64,000 bases of DNA from Charina bottae (GCA_023362775.1 JALMGJ010000026.1:2883394-2947393); one strand, 5' to 3'; positions 19,913 through 29,899 are shown, numbered from the stretch's first letter. Numbers and translations are program-made. The notes: generated by a model from the letters alone, not told the origin.

Positions 19913-20359
19913 ACTGAAATTAAAAATGAAGCAAGGAAGCAAGATTCCAGCACACTGGGTTTCTATAGATACCACCTCTGCAATCTTCTATTTTTCCCCA
20001 AAGGCCTTCCCTAGGAAATGTTCGGAGTCTTCTGCTGCAATATTTCTTTGCATTATCTGTTAGTACTCTTCCCGAACAGACTTTCTAACACCCTAGAAGG
20101 CAGAAATATCATTCAAAACAATATTCCTAGGTTAATGGGTTGAAAGCAACAGAATGAAAGTAAACAGAGACAAGTGCAGAGTTCTTCACTGAAGAAACAA
20201 ATGCAGAGTTATAGTCATAATCATGGGCTGGAAACTGAATATGAGCCAACAGTGTGATGTGGATGCCCAGAAGTTTAATGCAATTACAGGCTGCAACAAT
20301 AGAAGTATGATTTGTACCTCAAAGGAAGTAATACTTTCTATTTATTCTGCTTTGGTCTG

Positions 20360-21137
20360 ACCTCCACTCAACCCCAGGACCGTTCTGGGTTCCATATTTC
20401 AAGGAAGATTCAGACCAACTGAACAGGTTCAGGGAAGAGCAACAAGGATGATAAGTCTTATGAAGAGAGACAGAAGAATCTGGGAATGCTTATCGCTGAG
20501 AAAAAGAGACTGAGGGAGGCGAGAAATTATATCCCTCTTCAAACATGAAAGTATGCCATGCAGAAGAAGATCACAAGCTGTTCTCTATCGTTCCAGAGTG
20601 CAGAGCACAGAATAATGGCTTGAAGTTACAGGAAGTTAGAGCAGCAAAGGAGAATGCCCCGAAACGAGCCTTCGGGGGGGGGGGGTCTCCCCTCCTCTGG
20701 AACAGTTTGCCCCCTGAGGCAAGAGAAGTTCCCACTTTCCTGGTCTTCTGGTAGCTTGCAAAATGTTGGGTGCTGTAAAGCTCCTGGTGCTAGTATTGCT
20801 ATTACTACATTGCTACTATGTTATTATGTATTGTATTTCTGTTACTGGATGTTACTATTATTGTAACAGCTGCAGCTTTTGTACATTGCTTAGAACAGCC
20901 TTGAATGAAGAGGTTTATAAATGCACAAATAAATAAAAGGCAGATTCCCATTATATGCCTGGAAGTTTTTTCTAGCAGTAAGAGCTGTTTGATGGAAGAA
21001 CAGTGACCCAGAAACATGGCAAGCTCCCCTTCATTGGACGTATTCAGGCACAGGTGTTTGGGATACTTTAATTGGGTTTCCCGCCCTGATCAGGGGTGGG
21101 CCAGATGACCTCAACTGCCCTTTCCAACTCTAGGGTT
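20360..21137 (+). mobile_element. CR1 LINE 3' end split by an L2 tail
   Basis: The left part contains GGTTCAGGGAAGAGCAACAA and AATGGCTTGAAGTTACAGGA. The right part contains GCAGTAAGAGCTGTTTGATG, GGGCCAGATGACCTCAACTG and CCCTTTCCAACTCTAGGGTT. Together these are a CR1 3' UTR in the correct order, interrupted at 20636-20939 by an L2-like tail. Confidence 0.7.
20636..20939 (+). mobile_element. L2-like 3' tail nested in CR1
   Basis: Contains TGGAACAGTTTGCCCCCTGA as in other L2 ends in the window and finishes CACAAATAAATAAAAGG. Its first 60 bases (GTTAGAGCAGCAAAGGAGAA, a CCCCGAA...TTCGGGG hairpin and a G-run) recur alone at 22027-22087. Confidence 0.6.
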
Positions 21138-21271
21138 CCACCCGCTTTCCTCCCATGTGAAAAAAAAATCCAGATTCACACCCCCAGTATTTTCTGAACT
21201 ATCTCTTTGAATTTGCTGAAGCACATCCAAATAACCACAGTTGCCTGTGTGTGTTCCCCCTCCCTTCTCAC

Positions 21272-21381
21272 CTTCATCAATGAGGGATTCTACTGACAAG
21301 GTTCGGTTGCGCATGTTCAGGGAATCGGTGGACTGAGAGAGGATTCTCCGTATGCCTAGCGGGGATTCATCGTTGAACGTC
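21272..21381 (-). CDS. ARHGEF2: ARHGEF2 exon, serine-rich linker (NDESPLG)
   Basis: Encodes [20 protein letters not shown] and [16 protein letters not shown], nearly identical to human [36 protein letters not shown]. Acceptor CATTCAG, donor GTGAGA. The RTLSVES serine lies in the region known in mammals to be phosphorylated. Confidence 0.96.
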
Positions 21382-21632
21382 CTGAATGGGAAAGCAAAAA
21401 TCGTGACCGCGAGAGACTGGAGCTTGCCCTAACTAGGTACCTCCCAGGCACAGTGGATTAAACTCCTATCCTCTCCAGCCAACAGGCAGCTGTTCTGGAG
21501 GACGCCAGTTGGAGAAGAATGATCAACACACCTGCATCCCAACCTTTGGCCCAAACTTTCAGGGCCGTCCACAGATACGTGTTTTCCCTGAATTTTATAT
21601 ACAAACCAGCTCTTCGAAGTAGATTAACTTAC

Positions 21633-21762
21633 CCTGCGATGTTTGTAGTGGAGACACTTTTGGAAAGGGACAAGGTGGGACGGCCTCTGCGTGGTCCGAG
21701 CAAGGTCTGCCGAAAACTCTCTGATGGGTAAATGGCAGAATTGGGACGCTCTCTCGTGATGG
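21633..21762 (-). CDS. ARHGEF2: ARHGEF2 exon, serine-rich linker ([11 protein letters not shown])
   Basis: Encodes [40 protein letters not shown] and IAG, matching human [43 protein letters not shown]. Acceptor TTTTTCAG, donor GTAAGT. Two-base overhangs at both ends fit the neighbours. Confidence 0.96.
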
Positions 21763-22026
21763 CTGAAAAATACAAACAGAGATCCAGCGAGGGTTAGAGG
21801 GCACACTTCTGTTATTTTGAAACCCAGCCATTCTGCATTTTTCAGGTTTGAAAAAGATACTCTGGATAACCATTAAAAAATTGTGCTGTGGTTCAAGAAA
21901 ACCTGGATGGAACCCTTCTCCTGCTCCGTACCCAAGCAGAGCAATCCTGAAGATGTGGTTAAAAAAGGAAAGACACACTGGCACATAGAAGTCAAGATTA
22001 TCTTGAGAGCTGATGGAAATGGAATT

Positions 22027-22087
22027 CAAGTTAGAGCAGCAAAGGAGAATGCCCCGAAACGAGCCTTCGGGGGGGGGGGTCTCCCCT
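22027..22087 (+). repeat. Solitary 60-bp copy of the 20636 repeat head
   Basis: Starts AGTTAGAGCAGCAAAGGAGA and continues through CCCCGAAACGAGCCTTCGGGG, a G-run and TCTCCCCTCC, essentially identical to 20635-20697. Here it stands without the rest of the L2 tail. The stem CCCCGAA/TTCGGGG is a perfect 7-bp hairpin. Confidence 0.8.
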
Positions 22088-22089
22088 CC

Positions 22090-22255
22090 ATCAGAATTCA
22101 TTCTACCTGAGCACAGAAAGAGCACTTCTGTCTGTGCTCCTGCCCTCTGAAGATGCTGGCCACAGATGCTGGCGAAACGTTAGGAACCACAACTTCCAGA
22201 ACACGGCCACACAGCCCGGAAGACCCACAACAACTATCAATTCAAGGCCCAACTT
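22090..22255 (+). mobile_element. Penelope-like 3' tail
   Basis: Contains TCTGAAGATGCTGGCCACAG and GATGCTGGCGAAACGTTAGG, then ACACGGCCACACAGCCCGGA and AGACCCACAACAAC. The CTGAAGA-stem-GAAACGT layout is the same as in the tails of the two Penelope-like copies with coding sequence here. No coding part is attached. Confidence 0.5.
22147..22182 (+). ncRNA. Hammerhead-ribozyme-like motif
   Basis: CTGAAGA (hammerhead C3-A9, position 7 is free), stem II GCTGGC/GCTGGC pairing with two G-U wobbles, then GAAACGTT with a self-complementary ACGT. Stem I pairs CCU before the core with AGG after the putative cleavage site. All invariant core bases are present. Activity is not shown. Confidence 0.5.
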
Positions 22256-22413
22256 CAGATTTAAAAGGGATGCAAGTTCAAGAATGTAGATTAAACCCCA
22301 TTCTCATTCCTCCCAGCCGCAGTCTCTTCAAAGAGAGAAATCGCTCCCTGCAGCTAGTTTCCTGCCCTCTGCGTGCTGGACTTTGCAAGCACGGAATTCC
22401 CAGCCCCACTCAC

Positions 22414-22477
22414 TTTTATTCCGGAGGGACACCGTCTGCAACGCCGAACTGTTCTTCAGCAACGCGGCCTTTTGCTG
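22414..22477 (-). CDS. ARHGEF2: ARHGEF2 exon, QQKAALLKN
   Basis: Encodes QQKAALLKNSSALQTVSLRN and K, matching human QQKAALLKNNTALQSVSLRSK. Donor GTGAGT. The acceptor is GACTGCAG followed by CAG, a tandem acceptor, so the second AG would drop one Gln. 64 bp, leaving with one base. Confidence 0.94.
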
Positions 22478-23172
22478 CTGCAGTCGGGAGGGGGAGGGCA
22501 AGAGAAGGCAGAAAGAAGAAATAAAACGATAAATAAAAGGGCAATAAAACTCCGATCAAGGGCAGACAAGAAGCTTGGAAGGTCCTTGTCCGTTTTTCAG
22601 TGATTATCTTAGGAAGAGAAACAGTCCTTCATTAAATTCCTGTCCCCATTTTCTGTCTGGGGGGTAGTGCTCTTCTAAAATATTGTAGATGTAGATTCTC
22701 ACATGCTATCTCTCAGGCCCAGCCTGTCTCTCAGCCCTTACTCCTCCAGACCAACCTTCTTCCTCCTAGGTCATCTGGAAGCTCCCTGGACAGAGATTAT
22801 CTTTTTAAAAATTCTGTGAATTGCCAAATGAATTATCCAGCCTTTCCCATCCCGGCACTTTCCAACAGCTTGGGGCTCCCGGCCAGCAGAGGGGAGGGTG
22901 GCCCTGTGCTAATGATGATCGAAAGAGCAATGAAACCCACTTTTTGAAATTCCTGTCCAGTCTTTGTCAAGCATTCTCTGAGTCCAGGGTCATCTTTCAA
23001 GCTTTTCCAGAGGGGCTTGAAACTTGAGAATGTTTTTAAAGGCAGAAGTTGAGTTGCCCAGGTCAGATCAGGTCAGGGCAAGGTAACGAGAGGCACAGAG
23101 TGCAGTCCCCGCATGGCTGCCAATTCTCCTTTCTGGCCAGCCCAGCCCAGCCCAGCCCCTGCACCCCCTCAC

Positions 23173-23240
23173 CTTCTGCTTGACTTTGGTGCAGTTTGGC
23201 AGGCTGTCTTTGCAACGGTTGTGGATGGTCACGTTGCAGG
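23173..23240 (-). CDS. ARHGEF2: ARHGEF2 exon, second half of C1 zinc finger
   Basis: Encodes [20 protein letters not shown] then QK, matching human [22 protein letters not shown]. It supplies the Cys, His, Cys and Cys zinc ligands that complete the finger begun 20 kb upstream at 43432. Acceptor CTTCCCAG, donor GTGAGG. Confidence 0.95.
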
Positions 23241-23312
23241 CTGGGAAGGAAAAGCAGAGGCGGGTTGAGAAAGGGAGAGACTAGAGTGGACATGGAAATA
23301 CATCAACTGCAC

Positions 23313-23346
23313 GCGCATGCACACACACACACACACACACACACAC
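23313..23346 (+). repeat. CA dinucleotide repeat
   Basis: About 16 CA units in the intron upstream of the exon at 23240, directly before a 5S-derived SINE. Confidence 0.95.
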
Positions 23347-23530
23347 CCCTTGGCAGTCTTGGCTGATCTCAAGAAGCTGGACTTGATTGGCAGGGGGGTG
23401 GGAGACCACCAGGAAATCCCAGGGCCATAGGTTACACTGGGAAGTCAGAAAAACATCCCGGAAGAAGATAAAGGCAAACCACTTCTGTATTATTGCTATA
23501 GATGGGTCCACGCAGTCTCCTGGATCTGAA
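23347..23530 (+). repeat. 5S rRNA-derived SINE
   Basis: GGGAGACCACCAGGAAATCC and AAGGCAAACCACTTCTGTAT follow a 5S-like head (TTGGCTGATCTCAAGAAGCT). The order matches SINEs with a 5S rRNA promoter and a body rich in GGCAAACCACTTC. Diverged. Confidence 0.6.
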
Positions 23531-24016
23531 GGAGACTTTGCCTTTAGATATAAAAACACAAATACCCCCTTTCCCCCCAAGCAGGTTAGCCAGAACTGGC
23601 TCCCAGGGCCAGAACAGAATTATGAGGCTGGTTGGCTAGATCCACACAACCTGCTAGTTCAGGATAAAATGGCCCCTGTATTTGGCATCTTGTGGGAACC
23701 CAGCCGTTGTTTTTACATCTTATGTTAGACCAAGGGTCGGAAATGGCGGCTCGCGAGCCAGATGCGGCTCTTTGGCCCCTTGAGTGTGGCTCTTCTGCAG
23801 CTGAACTCACCCCCGCCCCTTCCACGCGATTGGATCCCGCCCCCAAACTCTTACACTCTTACGCGCTCTCGCTCTCCAAGGCCGAGGCCACCCGCAGCCG
23901 CCCACACCTCGCGCATGGGGTTCTGCTGAGTTGCATTCTCCCCCACGTAGAAGCGGTGCCTGGGCCGCCTCTCGGGATGGGGCGCCCAGCCCGGCTGCGC
24001 TCTCTTGGCATCTCGG

Positions 24017-24389
24017 GCGACTGTAGCGACCGGAGGCGGCCAAGGGGAGAACAGGTGGCTCTTCGCCCTCGGTGCGCCGCGGGGCCAGACAAGCCTCCGG
24101 CTGCTGCTTCCTGCGCCCGTGGCCTCTTCGCTGCCGCCGCCGCCCGCTTCGCCTCTGCCACTCTCCGCAAAGCTCCCGGTTGATCTTAATGTTTCCTTTT
24201 CCTCCCCTTCAATATGTTCCAGCAAGTGAGGGGGAAGCGGAGAGCGGCAGAGGTGAGGCGGGCGGCAGCGGCAGCGAAGAAGCCACGGGCGCAGGAAGCA
24301 GCAGCCGGAGGCTCGTCTGGCCCCGCGGCGCACCGAGGGCGAAGAGCCGCCTGCTCTCCCCTTGGCCGCCTCCGTTCGCTAGTCGCCCT
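24017..24389. repeat. Large inverted repeat (about 155-bp arms)
   Basis: Left arm 24017-24173 contains CGGAGGCGGCCAAGGGGAGA and right arm 24230-24389 contains its complement TCTCCCCTTGGCCGCCTCCG, with matching sequence across both arms and few differences. The spacer of about 56 bases is AT-richer. It would fold into a long hairpin. Confidence 0.85.
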
Positions 24390-24909
24390 GGCATCTCCCT
24401 TTGGCCTACCGTCCGTGGCCCCTGCCCCCGCCCCAGCGCCCAGCCCTGTCCCCCCCGCCTCTCTCCCTGCAGGCGGCGGACAAACTCGGCGAGGAACCCC
24501 GCGATGGTGGCTTCCCTCCCACACGCACGCCCAGGCTCGGCTGCGGAGCTCAGCTCAGGAGAGGCGGCGGGAAGGAGGGAGCGTCGCGGAGCATGTGCAG
24601 AGGGCTCCGCTGGGCGCCGCAGCGTTCCCGGGCAGGTGCGCGTGGCCGGGTCGGGGATCGCGGCGCCGCTCGTTTGGGAAGCGGCTACGATCCCGAGGTG
24701 GGCTGGGAAGGGGGAGGAATCGCATCTGCGGGGCTGTGATTTGGATCTCTCCCTCTGCCACTTCGCAGATGCCTTGGGTTGTGTGGGTGGCCCCGGCCTT
24801 GGAGAGCTGGGGTGCAGCGGGATGGGAGCGTCGCCGGCGGCCCGCAAGGACCGGCCATGGAAGGTGAGTGAGGGCCGGGGCGGCCGGCCAAGCGCAGCGC
24901 AGCCCTGTA

Positions 24910-25075
24910 TCTTACCCTTCCACGCGATTGGATCCCGCCCCCAAACCCCGCCCCTTCCACGCGATTGGCTCCCGCCCGTAAACCCCGCCCCCTTCCACGT
25001 GATTGGCTCCCGCCTGAAAACCCCGCCCCCTTCCACGCGATTGGCCCCCACCCGCAAACCCCGCCCCCTGGCTCT
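24910..25075. repeat. Tandem array of CCAAT/GC-box units
   Basis: Four units of about 40 bp, each with CCACGCGATTGGCTCCCGCC or a close variant followed by AAACCCCGCCCC. Each unit has one inverted CCAAT box (ATTGG) and one GC box. The same unit occurs in hAT-like elements B and C. Confidence 0.85.
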
Positions 25076-26636
25076 CGAGCATGTCAAAATGTCCTCGAGC
25101 ATGTCAAAATGGCTCCCGGCATAAAAAAGTTTGCCGATCCCTGTGTTAGACCATCATGTTAAGTCATAATTAGATGCACTTCTTTGGGCAGAACAAGTTC
25201 TGCCAACACAGCCTTACCATCCTCTAATAAAACTTTAAGTAAGAAATAGAACAATTGACTGTTCCTGTTCCCACTATCAGCAGGACAAGAGCAAGAAAAC
25301 ACACACGAAACATAGGGCAGTTCTTTCTGCCAAGTAAGACTTTGGGTCATCTAATCCAGGCTGTTTCATGTATCCCACTAAGACATAATGCAGATTGCTG
25401 GATTTGGGCTTCATGTCGCTCTCTGCTAAGCCAATTGTGGTTTGTAAACCATGATTTATGGCTTAGAGCATTGTGTGAACGCAGCCTGTTTGTCTTAATT
25501 CAACAAACCACGTTTTTAAAATAAATATAATTTAGTGTGATGTGTGAAGAAGGGCTGACTGGAAGCTGCTGAGATTTAACAGAGCCTTGTACAAGCAAAG
25601 CTTTACCACAGGCTTGCGGTACCTCCCCGTCTCATAACTGTGGTCAAGGTACCAGGCGTGTTAAGTTCCACTGACTTCTAGAATACAGTATGACAGCTAG
25701 TACAGGACCCAGAGGGCCTGTCCAGGGATTGAAGGTGAAATTTTCTCAGTTGAGTCTCTACTTCTGTGGGAACAAATGCGAAAATGCTAGAAAGAGGATT
25801 AGAAACCAAGCTAAGTCTGGGAGGACTACAGGAAAACATGGGAAATGGGTTTAAACCTGTTCATGTCCCAACTGCTGTCCAGGCAGAACTGTGCCCAGGA
25901 CTGTTGCTGAGGCCAAACCAGACTGAAATCCAGACAACAGGCTGAGAGGCTATCTGGCTGCTGGCTTCTGCAGGGAAGGGAAGCTGCTTAAGGCTGCCAG
26001 GTGAAGAGCCCGAAGACTCCTTCGTTTTCAGTGAGAGAGAAAATCCACAAAGCTACTGTGCTGTGCCTGCATCCCATGCCCGATTCTGCAGGAGACATGG
26101 TCCTTCATGCCTTCCTGCTCAGCCAACGCCCCTGGTTATGCACCTGGAAAGGGTCGGCGCGATCATGCTCTGTTGCCGGAGCTCTAGCACACGCTAGAAG
26201 AGGGCAGGGATCAGATCCCAGAGGAAACTAGCGGAACCAACTGGAGTCACCCAGTTGCCAGCACAGGGCGTGTGCTTTCAGGCCACCTCCACAATGTGCA
26301 TCGACACATCCTCATTCCTTGCACCCAGTGTCTTGAGATGGAATAAGAGGGAACACACCACTTCCAGAGTGTAGTACCTTAAATCTTCCTTAGGCATGCT
26401 GGGGGCATGCAGACGTGTGCTCAGGAAATGCTTAGTGGGCTGCTTTTGTGCTGGGACAAGGTGGCTGTTCGCATTTACCCAGAGCAGCTCTATTGTCTGA
26501 ACTGGCTGCTCATCTGTTGGCAGGAGAATAGTCCTTGGCTGTGCGATTCCTTCAGAAAGCAGCAGCCACTGACATCATATTCAGGCTAAGTTCCCATCCC
26601 AGATTTATCAAATACCCTGCCCGGGGTGGCCTGGTT

Positions 26637-26800
26637 CCATCCTTCATGGACAGGGTCCGCAACGTGCCCTCTCTGTTTGGAAATATGTTTGGAAAAGCCA
26701 GCTGTTCTCTCAATATGTCATTATTGAGTGAACAGCTGGCTTTTCCAAACATATTTCCAAACAGAGAGGGCACGTTGCGGACGCTGTGCATGAAGGATTG
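26637..26800. repeat. Near-perfect hairpin at the 5' edge of an L2 tail
   Basis: Arms 26637-26715 and 26722-26800 are reverse complements with about four mismatches around a 6-base loop (TGTCAT). The right arm is L2 sequence (compare 32680-32730); the left arm is its inverted duplicate. Confidence 0.93.
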
Positions 26801-27059
26801 CCAACTGGCAGGGCCCAGGAGGAGGGCCTTCTCTGCCGTGGCACCCGCCCTTTGGAACAACTTACCCCCAGAGGTAAGACAGGCCCCCACTCTCCCGGCC
26901 TTCCGGAAGGGGGTGAAGACATGGTTATGCCACCTCGCCTGGGACGGGAGTGGGGATAGTCACTCACGGGGGTGGCTGGCGCCGTGATCGTGCCAAAATA
27001 ACAGCATATGCCCATCTTGAATTTTTATATTTTATATTTTTGTATTTTTAGATTAGTAT

Positions 27060-27062
<3 letters not shown>
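26722..27062 (+). mobile_element. L2-type LINE 3' end
   Basis: GCAGGGCCCAGGAGGAGGGC, CTTTGGAACAACTTACCCCC and CTTCCGGAAGGGGGTGAAGA are L2 C-terminal coding sequence; the last frame reads PALWNNLPPEVRQAPTLPAF. It ends in an AT-rich tail near 27055, directly before a TG/AG repeat. Confidence 0.75.
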
Positions 27063-27133
<71 letters not shown>

Positions 27134-27147
27134 TGTGTGTGTGTGTC
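27063..27147 (+). repeat. TG-AG-TG compound microsatellite
   Basis: Sixteen TG units, then about 18 AG units, then about eight TG units. It adjoins the L2 3' end and may have grown from its tail. Confidence 0.95.
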
Positions 27148-27559
27148 CCAGTATCAGAATCCCAAATTAAGAAATCTTTCAGTCAGTTGCTAAAAAGATT
27201 CATTTATTAAGGACCAGAATACATGAGGCAAATGCAAAGCTTCAAATGGCCAAATTGGCACGCATAATTCAATATCAAGAACATCCCTCTGACATTATTT
27301 GCTATCTAATTGAAAACAAGCTAGTTCCCACTCCAGTTCAACCCCCTCCCATCAGAACGCTTGTTAACAGTCCAGGTGCCTTATCGCAGTTCGTGCAAAG
27401 AAAACAGCCAAGGCAGGAATGTCAAGGGGGGCGAGCGGCTTGTTCCAATTAGCAAGGCTTTTGGCACAAAAGCAAACACGATTCAAATTCTACAATGCTT
27501 GACACGTGTACCTATGAAAGCATGACAGGCGAACGGAGTTAAAGTAGAGGGAGACTGAC

Positions 27560-27561
<2 letters not shown>

Positions 27562-27599
<38 letters not shown>

Positions 27600-27620
27600 G
27601 GTGTGTGCGCGCGCGCATAT
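27562..27620 (+). repeat. TA/TG/GC dinucleotide repeat
   Basis: Short runs of TA, TG and GC repeats adjoin the A-rich end of a SINE at 27632. Confidence 0.9.
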
Positions 27621-27631
27621 ATAAAATAAAA

Positions 27632-27912
27632 AAGGTAAAGGTTCCCCACACAGTCGTGTCCAACTCTAGGGGCCGGTGCTCATCTCCGTTTGTTAGCCAA
27701 AGAGCCAGCGTTGTCCGAAGACGCTTCCACGGTCATGTGGCCGCTGTTACCTTCCCACCGAAGTGGTACCTATTCATCTACTCGCATTTGCATGCTTTCG
27801 AATTGCTAGGTTGGCAAGAGCTGGGGCGAGTGCGGGAGCTCACTCCATCATGCGGGGCTAGGGATTCAAACCTCCGAACTTGCGATCTTCCGATCGACAA
27901 GCCTGGTGTCTT
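27632..27912 (-). repeat. Sauria-type tRNA-derived SINE, copy 1
   Basis: On the minus strand the head ends with a B box resembling GGTTTGAATCCC, followed by GAGTGAGCTCCCGCACTCG and GAAGCGTCTTCGGACAACGC. The end is CCTAGAGTTGGACACGACTG and AACCTTTACCTTTTT. Same family as 53490-53826. Confidence 0.82.
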
Positions 27913-28051
27913 ACCCACTTATATATATTGAGGTTTTATTGTAGTGTTTTTAATAATTGTTATTTTATTGTTGTAAGCTGCCCAGAGTCGTTGTGTACAA
28001 GATGGGCGGCCAAGAAATTTGATCGATCGATCGATCAATCAATCAATCAAT
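27913..28051 (+). mobile_element. L2 3' tail with GATC/AATC repeat
   Basis: GTTGTAAGCTGCCCAGAGTC and AAGATGGGCGGCCAAGAAAT are the conserved L2 3' UTR. It ends in GATC and AATC tetranucleotide repeats. Confidence 0.75.
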
Positions 28052-28494
28052 ATTTGGAACCACAAATATTCCACATCCAAACCCATCTGAGGCTAGCCAC
28101 CATGTGTGAAACCAGCCATACTGTTGAGGCCTTACAAATTTAGGACCAGGCAGAATGTTACTCGAGATACCTCCTGGAAGCCAGCCGTCTCTCCATAAAG
28201 TCCACCAAGATCTACTAGAGCCAACAGTTCCCTCCACCCACCCTCAAAAGCAAAAGAAAGTTGATGGGCTAAACTGGCACCTTGCCTACAGCAGGGCCCA
28301 ACCTGCAGGCTCAGAGAAGGCTTTTGAGGCCAAGCTGTTGGCTCAGAGGAGTTTCTCAGGAAGAACCCAGTGAGAAGCATCTTTTGCTACAGGCCGTTCT
28401 TTCGATGCTCTGCTCAGATGGGCCATGCTGCACCTTCCACAGCACCAGTTACTGGCCTAGGGCAGACATTCCCTGTCCTGCTTCTGCAGTGTTC

Positions 28495-28636
28495 GCAGAA
28501 GCAGGGGCAACCCCCGCCAATCAGCGCCGCCGCCGTTCCCCCCATCAGCGCTTCCGGGTTTGCGCGCCACACCCCAGGACACCGCAGGCAACATAATAGT
28601 GTGTCACGACACACACTTTGGAAAGCTATGTTCTAT
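28495..28636. mobile_element. Partial relative of hAT-like element E
   Basis: ATCAGCGCTTCCGGGTTTGC, GTGTCACGACACAC and the end TTTGGAAAGCTATG match the right half of the element at 57192-57437. I could not find a matching left terminus or target duplication. Confidence 0.5.
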
Positions 28637-28639
28637 CCC

Positions 28640-29895
28640 CTGCCGTGGAAGCATAGTTTTCTTTAAGGACTCCCAGCCTGTTATTGCCAACAGGAAGAGT
28701 CCTGTATTTAATTTAATTTAAGCCAACTAAGAGCATGTCTGCACCCCACACCTGAATCAGCTTCAAACTGTTTCTCAATCATCTTGGTTTCAAAGCCATG
28801 AATTCTGGGAAAAAACTCCTGCAAACTGGGTGTTGAATGAAAATTCTGTAAGTTCAAAGTAGCTGACTTGGAAAATGTGTTGTCCCAAGCAAAACAACTA
28901 CTTCATAACTTGGTTTCCTTAGAAATGTCTAAGGAAAAATGAAACTTAGAACAGGATTTTCTGTTTCAGCCTACAGTTAGAGATCCCGAATTCCTACTAT
29001 CTCCTTAGGGAAAACTGTAACTGGCAATCCAATTTGATTTCACTTCCAAACTACAGTACCTTCATTTGTACTTTAAAGGGCAACAATGTAGATCAAGAAA
29101 GTCAGTCTGGAATTCAGATCCCAACCCACTAGTTCAAAAAATTAAGACTTTCCATGATCCCCAGGGTCCAGTCCATTTCTCATGTCTGGGGAACCTGTAC
29201 TTTTTCTCCAGTACCCAGAATATGACTGACTGTCTCACTTCTCCATTTGTAGTCTAAAGAAACACAGCATCTTCTCCAACTCAGTGACTCAGAGAACACT
29301 GAGAAACACAAGGGTGGCAGGAAGTGATCTGAACAGGAAGAGAATTTGACTGTTCAAAGAGTCATTTCCTGATTATGTCTGTACTCGGGAAAGGAAGGGA
29401 AGGGAAGGGCAGGAGGGGAGAGCTGCAGACATTTTGTAGATTTTTAAAGAAGCAGCTGCTGCGGATGCCAGTGTGCACCGAGAGGGTGGGAGGATATGGA
29501 TTGGATTGTTTGTTTCTAGAATGGAGAGAGGCTTGAGCTCGATTTCTTCACAAATCATTTTCCCTCTCTCAAAAGCCCCACATTCATTAGAGCTGCTTGC
29601 TAATATTCTGGGGAGAATCTCACTGAGGATGTCACATAATCAAATAGACCTGCTGGTTCTAGTCCGTGAGAGCGGCACCAGCGGCATACAGGGGGAAAAA
29701 ACACCACTCGGTGCTCTGAAGAAACAGACCCTACACGCAAGGGCTCCTGGTGGGACCAGCCAGAAGGCACTGCACAGCCCTGCTTTATCTCCTGAGAAAA
29801 CAAAGAGACAGAACCTGCTGAAATCCTAGAAGAATTGCAATGCTGGGACCCCTCTTGCCAAGATAAAGACCCCCTTGAGACGAATTTGATTTCAT
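28640..29895. other. Intron, no recognisable feature
   Basis: Unique-looking intronic sequence of the large C1 intron. It has a short GGGAA-rich patch at 29390-29420 and no exon-like frame with matching splice sites. Confidence 0.6.
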
Positions 29896-29899
29896 GAAC

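Larger units (their letters stand above)
23731..25143. mobile_element. GC-rich hAT-like element D with internal cargo
   Basis: Termini CAAGGGTCGGAAA and TTTGCCGATCCCTG are inverted repeats, and identical 8-bp flanks TGTTAGAC lie at 23723-23730 and 25144-25151. The 1.4-kb interior is CpG-rich: an inverted duplication at 24017-24389, a stretch with exon-like splice signals at 24390-24870 and a 40-bp tandem array at 24910-25075. No transposase. Long frames here (up to 350 codons on either strand) reflect high GC and have no protein match I recognise. Confidence 0.8.

Noticed and set aside
24072..25124. A 350-codon plus-strand frame and a 297-codon minus-strand frame in the GC-rich block
   Set aside because: Both strands are open at the same place because of high GC content. 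The translations are Arg/Pro/Ala-rich, include the tandem array, and have no motif.
27632..27912. tRNA gene with A and B boxes
   Set aside because: The B box is part of a 280-bp SINE body with a LINE-like 3' end. No cloverleaf or anticodon arm is intact.
28021..28051. CRISPR-like or regulatory array of GATC
   Set aside because: It is a simple tetranucleotide tail of an L2 element, in a vertebrate genome.
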